A model generated the notes under the pieces. The model ran no database searches and had not been told where the DNA came from. It worked only from the letters and a program-made list of their open reading frames with translations. The position numbers and the translations under genes were made by a program. DNA of 64,000 nucleotides from Photobacterium aquae. GTDB lineage: Bacteria; Pseudomonadota; Gammaproteobacteria; Enterobacterales; Vibrionaceae. The stretch covers positions 124,001 through 188,000 of the forward strand of contig NZ_LDOT01000022.1 in NCBI RefSeq assembly GCF_001029445.1, given 5' to 3'. Of this stretch, positions 61,948 through 64,000 are shown one piece after another (within the stretch, counting starts at the first letter, position 1; each line of letters begins with the position of its first letter).

Positions 61948-62304
61948 TTAGTTGGCCGCACTCATGAAGCCAGTTCCTTTCGGGTAATCCCCCTCAAGGC
62001 TGATCAGCTGGTTCTGGCCATTGAAACGCAAGATCAGGTTTTTCTGCTCCGCCTTTTCATGTCCCGGCTTGTGGTAGTAAACGTAATACCAGGTGTTTGG
62101 GTATTCCGGCTCTACCAGCATCGGCGAGCCTAGTACGAACTCAACCTGTTGTTTGTTCATTCCATATTTCAGGGTATCAATATCCTTTTGCTCCAGATAG
62201 TTCCCCTGATTGATATCAATACGGTATACCAGCTTATCAAGAACTGAGCACCCGCCTAGCAAGCTGACTGCCAACGTCATGGCAGCAAGATTTTTCCAAC
62301 TCAT
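61948..62304 (-). CDS. bamE: Outer membrane assembly lipoprotein BamE (SmpA)
   Basis: BamE is a small lipoprotein of the BAM complex that inserts beta-barrel proteins in the outer membrane. I choose ATG 62304 (MSWKNLAAMTLAVSLLGGCS), which gives a lipoprotein signal with lipobox LGGC; a longer start would bury the signal. Family motifs are DINQGNYLEQKDIDTLKYGMNKQQVEFVLGSP and NTWYYVYY. The product is 118 residues. It lies next to recN, as in E. coli. Confidence 0.95.
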   Translation of the reverse strand: MSWKNLAAMTLAVSLLGGCSVLDKLVYRIDINQGNYLEQKDIDTLKYGMNKQQVEFVLGSPMLVEPEYPNTWYYVYYHKPGHEKAEQKNLILRFNGQNQLISLEGDYPKGTGFMSAAN

Positions 62305-62445
62305 AGCATCCCGGCAAATTCGCGTTACTTCTGCTGCGATAATAAACAACCGCTTGGCAGAAGTAAAAAAGCGTTGAAGAAAAAAACTGTAAATGAGACT
62401 GCGGTACAACCAATAAGTTGCATCATTCACATAATTCTATGTTAT

Positions 62446-64000
62446 TTACGCGGCAAACAGCAGCTCTTTTGCGTTGGCCAGGGTGCGTTCGGTGATTTCA
62501 CTACCGCCAAGCAGGCGAGCCAGCTCGTTGATCCGGTCTTCTTGGCTTAGCGGGTACATGTTGGTTTCGGTCTGTCCCTCGCTCGCTTTTTTGGCCACGA
62601 ACATTTGCTGATGGCCGCAACCGGCCACTTGTGGCAGGTGGGTAACACACATTACTTGGGTTGATTCGCCCAGAGTGCGCAGCATCTTGCCGACAATGGC
62701 AGCCGTCGGACCACTGATACCTACGTCTACTTCATCGAAAATCAAGCTTGGGGTCTCGACCTTCTGGGCAGTGATCACCTGAATTGCCAATGAGATCCGC
62801 GACAGTTCACCGCCTGAGGCGACTTTGCCCAACGGCTGGAGTGGCTGGCCCGGGTTGGTGGATACCAAGAAGGTAATGGTATCGAACCCTAGTGGGCTGA
62901 GCATGCGTTCGGCGTCGCTTTGAATATCGATGCTGAAGATCCCGTGCTCCATGCTGAGTTGGTGCATGCTGTCGGAAATTTTCTTGTCGAGTTCTTTGGC
63001 ATAGCGCTGGCGGCTCTTGCTGAGTTTTTCGGCGCAGGCAATGAATTGCTGGCGTAATGCTTCTACCTCTTCGGCGATCTCTTCTAGGCGCTCGTCGCTG
63101 CAGTCCAGGTTCTCGAGCTCCTGCTTGAGCTCTAGGTGCTTGGCATAAAGCTCGCCCGGCATCACGTAGTGCTTGCGCGACAGTGACATGATCTTGGCCA
63201 GACGCTCTTCGAGGTAAATCAGGCGCTGCGGATCCATATCCAGATTATCAAGGTAGCTGCGCAGCTCTTGGCTGGCTTCCTGTACTTGGATGATGGCTTC
63301 TTCGAGCATCTGCGGAATCGTGCTCAGGCTGGCGTCGATTTCGCCTAGGTTGCACACTTGCTGACTGGCCATCTGCAGCATGTTGAGTGCATTGCACTCT
63401 TCGCTATCGTAGAGGATCGAGAGGGCTGTCTGGCTTGATACCGCCAGCTCGCCGCAATTCGACAGGCGCTTGTGTTCTTCTTCGATTTCGCTGAATTCGT
63501 CTTCGCCCAGAGCCAGTTCGTCGAGTTCTTTGACTTGATACTGGATCAGTTGTTTCTGGGCTTCGTTTTCCTCGCGACTTTGAACCAGACGCTTGTACTC
63601 GTTGTTGGCCTGACGCCAGATCTGGTAGCTGTCGCGGGTTTGGTCCATCAGGTGATGGTGACCGGCGTACTGATCCAGCATCTGTTGTTGGTAGTCAGGG
63701 CGCATCAGCTGTTGGTGGGCGTGCTGGCCGTGGATGTTGATCAGTAGTTGGCCAAGGGCTTTTTGCTGAGATGCAGGTACCGGGCTGCCGTTGATGAAAC
63801 CACGAGAGCGGCCTTCTTTGGTGATCACCCGGCGCAGGATGCAGTCATCTCCGTCGATCAGTTCGTTGTCTTCCAACCAGCGGCGTGCGGTTTGGTTGTT
63901 GAGCAGCGAAAAGGTGGCTGAGATCTCGGCCTTGTCTTCGTTAGGTCGAACCATGCAGGCTTCGGCACGATCGCCCAGACAAAGGCCGAGCGCGTCGATG
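62446..64000 (-). CDS. recN: DNA repair protein RecN (5' end outside window)
   Basis: RecN is an SMC-like ATPase that acts on double-strand breaks. The visible 517 codons lack the N terminus with Walker A, which lies past the window edge. Present are IDALGLCLGDRAEACMVR, a long coiled-coil region (about the middle 250 residues), the signature LGKVASGGELSRISLAIQV, Walker B PSLIFDEVDVGISGPTAAIVG, and THLPQVAG. The frame stays open to base 64000. The stop is at 62446. Confidence 0.96.
   Translation of the reverse strand, partial: IDALGLCLGDRAEACMVRPNEDKAEISATFSLLNNQTARRWLEDNELIDGDDCILRRVITKEGRSRGFINGSPVPASQQKALGQLLINIHGQHAHQQLMRPDYQQQMLDQYAGHHHLMDQTRDSYQIWRQANNEYKRLVQSREENEAQKQLIQYQVKELDELALGEDEFSEIEEEHKRLSNCGELAVSSQTALSILYDSEECNALNMLQMASQQVCNLGEIDASLSTIPQMLEEAIIQVQEASQELRSYLDNLDMDPQRLIYLEERLAKIMSLSRKHYVMPGELYAKHLELKQELENLDCSDERLEEIAEEVEALRQQFIACAEKLSKSRQRYAKELDKKISDSMHQLSMEHGIFSIDIQSDAERMLSPLGFDTITFLVSTNPGQPLQPLGKVASGGELSRISLAIQVITAQKVETPSLIFDEVDVGISGPTAAIVGKMLRTLGESTQVMCVTHLPQVAGCGHQQMFVAKKASEGQTETNMYPLSQEDRINELARLLGGSEITERTLANAKELLFAA

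Noticed and set aside
1..64000. CRISPR arrays, tRNA genes and insertion sequences
   Set aside because: None seen; the only tRNA-like structure is the end of tmRNA, and no transposase-like frame or spaced repeat array is present.

Overview
The window is chromosomal DNA from a gammaproteobacterium of the family Vibrionaceae. The evidence is the gene order and protein sequences (nusA/infB-type operon, NupC-XapX-DeoCABD-Smp-SerB-PlzC-RadA order, a RocS-like gene beside UbiUV) and a tmRNA tag that reads ANDENYALAA. Codon use and the G+C-rich core suggest a Photobacterium- or Grimontia/Enterovibrio-like genus rather than Vibrio sensu stricto. That genus call is an inference. No rRNA, tRNA, CRISPR array or intact insertion sequence was seen.

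Core, 1-20.6 kb: translation and RNA genes (infB 3' part, rbfA, truB, rpsO, pnp), the lipoprotein NlpI, the O2-independent ubiquinone genes ubiV and ubiU, a RocS-like GGDEF/EAL protein, ubiT, two acetyltransferases (YhbS, RimI), a HAD phosphatase, holD, prfC with a long structured leader, and a glgX-DUF5363-yjjV group. Core, 20.6-46.2 kb: a nucleoside salvage block (Na+-nucleoside symporter NupC, XapX protein, DeoC, DeoA, DeoB, DeoD), Smp, SerB, the c-di-GMP receptor PlzC, RadA, EttA, Slt, TrpR, YjjX, an XRE regulator, a PepT-like peptidase, a second nucleoside operon (flavin reductase, NupC paralogue, uridine phosphorylase-like enzyme), and the envelope pair eptA-dgkA.

Accessory island, about 46.3-59.9 kb: A+T-richer DNA inserted at the 3' end of the tmRNA gene ssrA. 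It holds a SAM methyltransferase; a large fusion of PLD nuclease, SF2 helicase and UmuD-like self-cleaving peptidase; small ORFs; a truncated RadC-like gene; and a complete type IC restriction-modification operon in the order hsdM-hsdS-prrC-hsdR. PrrC is an anticodon nuclease held in check by the restriction complex, so the operon encodes two layers of phage defence: DNA cleavage, and tRNA cleavage if restriction is disabled. HsdS carries the 12-bp tandem repeats through which type IC enzymes change specificity. The P4-type integrase next to ssrA is broken by one frameshift and two Trp-to-TAG stops, so the island looks fixed in place.

Right flank, 59.9-64 kb: ssrA, smpB, ratA, ratB, bamE and the 3' part of recN, the usual Vibrionaceae surroundings of ssrA. 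The most interesting items are the PrrC-type IC operon, the PLD-helicase-UmuD fusion, a minimal AUG-UAG reading frame in the leader of the release factor gene prfC, and a long structured leader before deoC.
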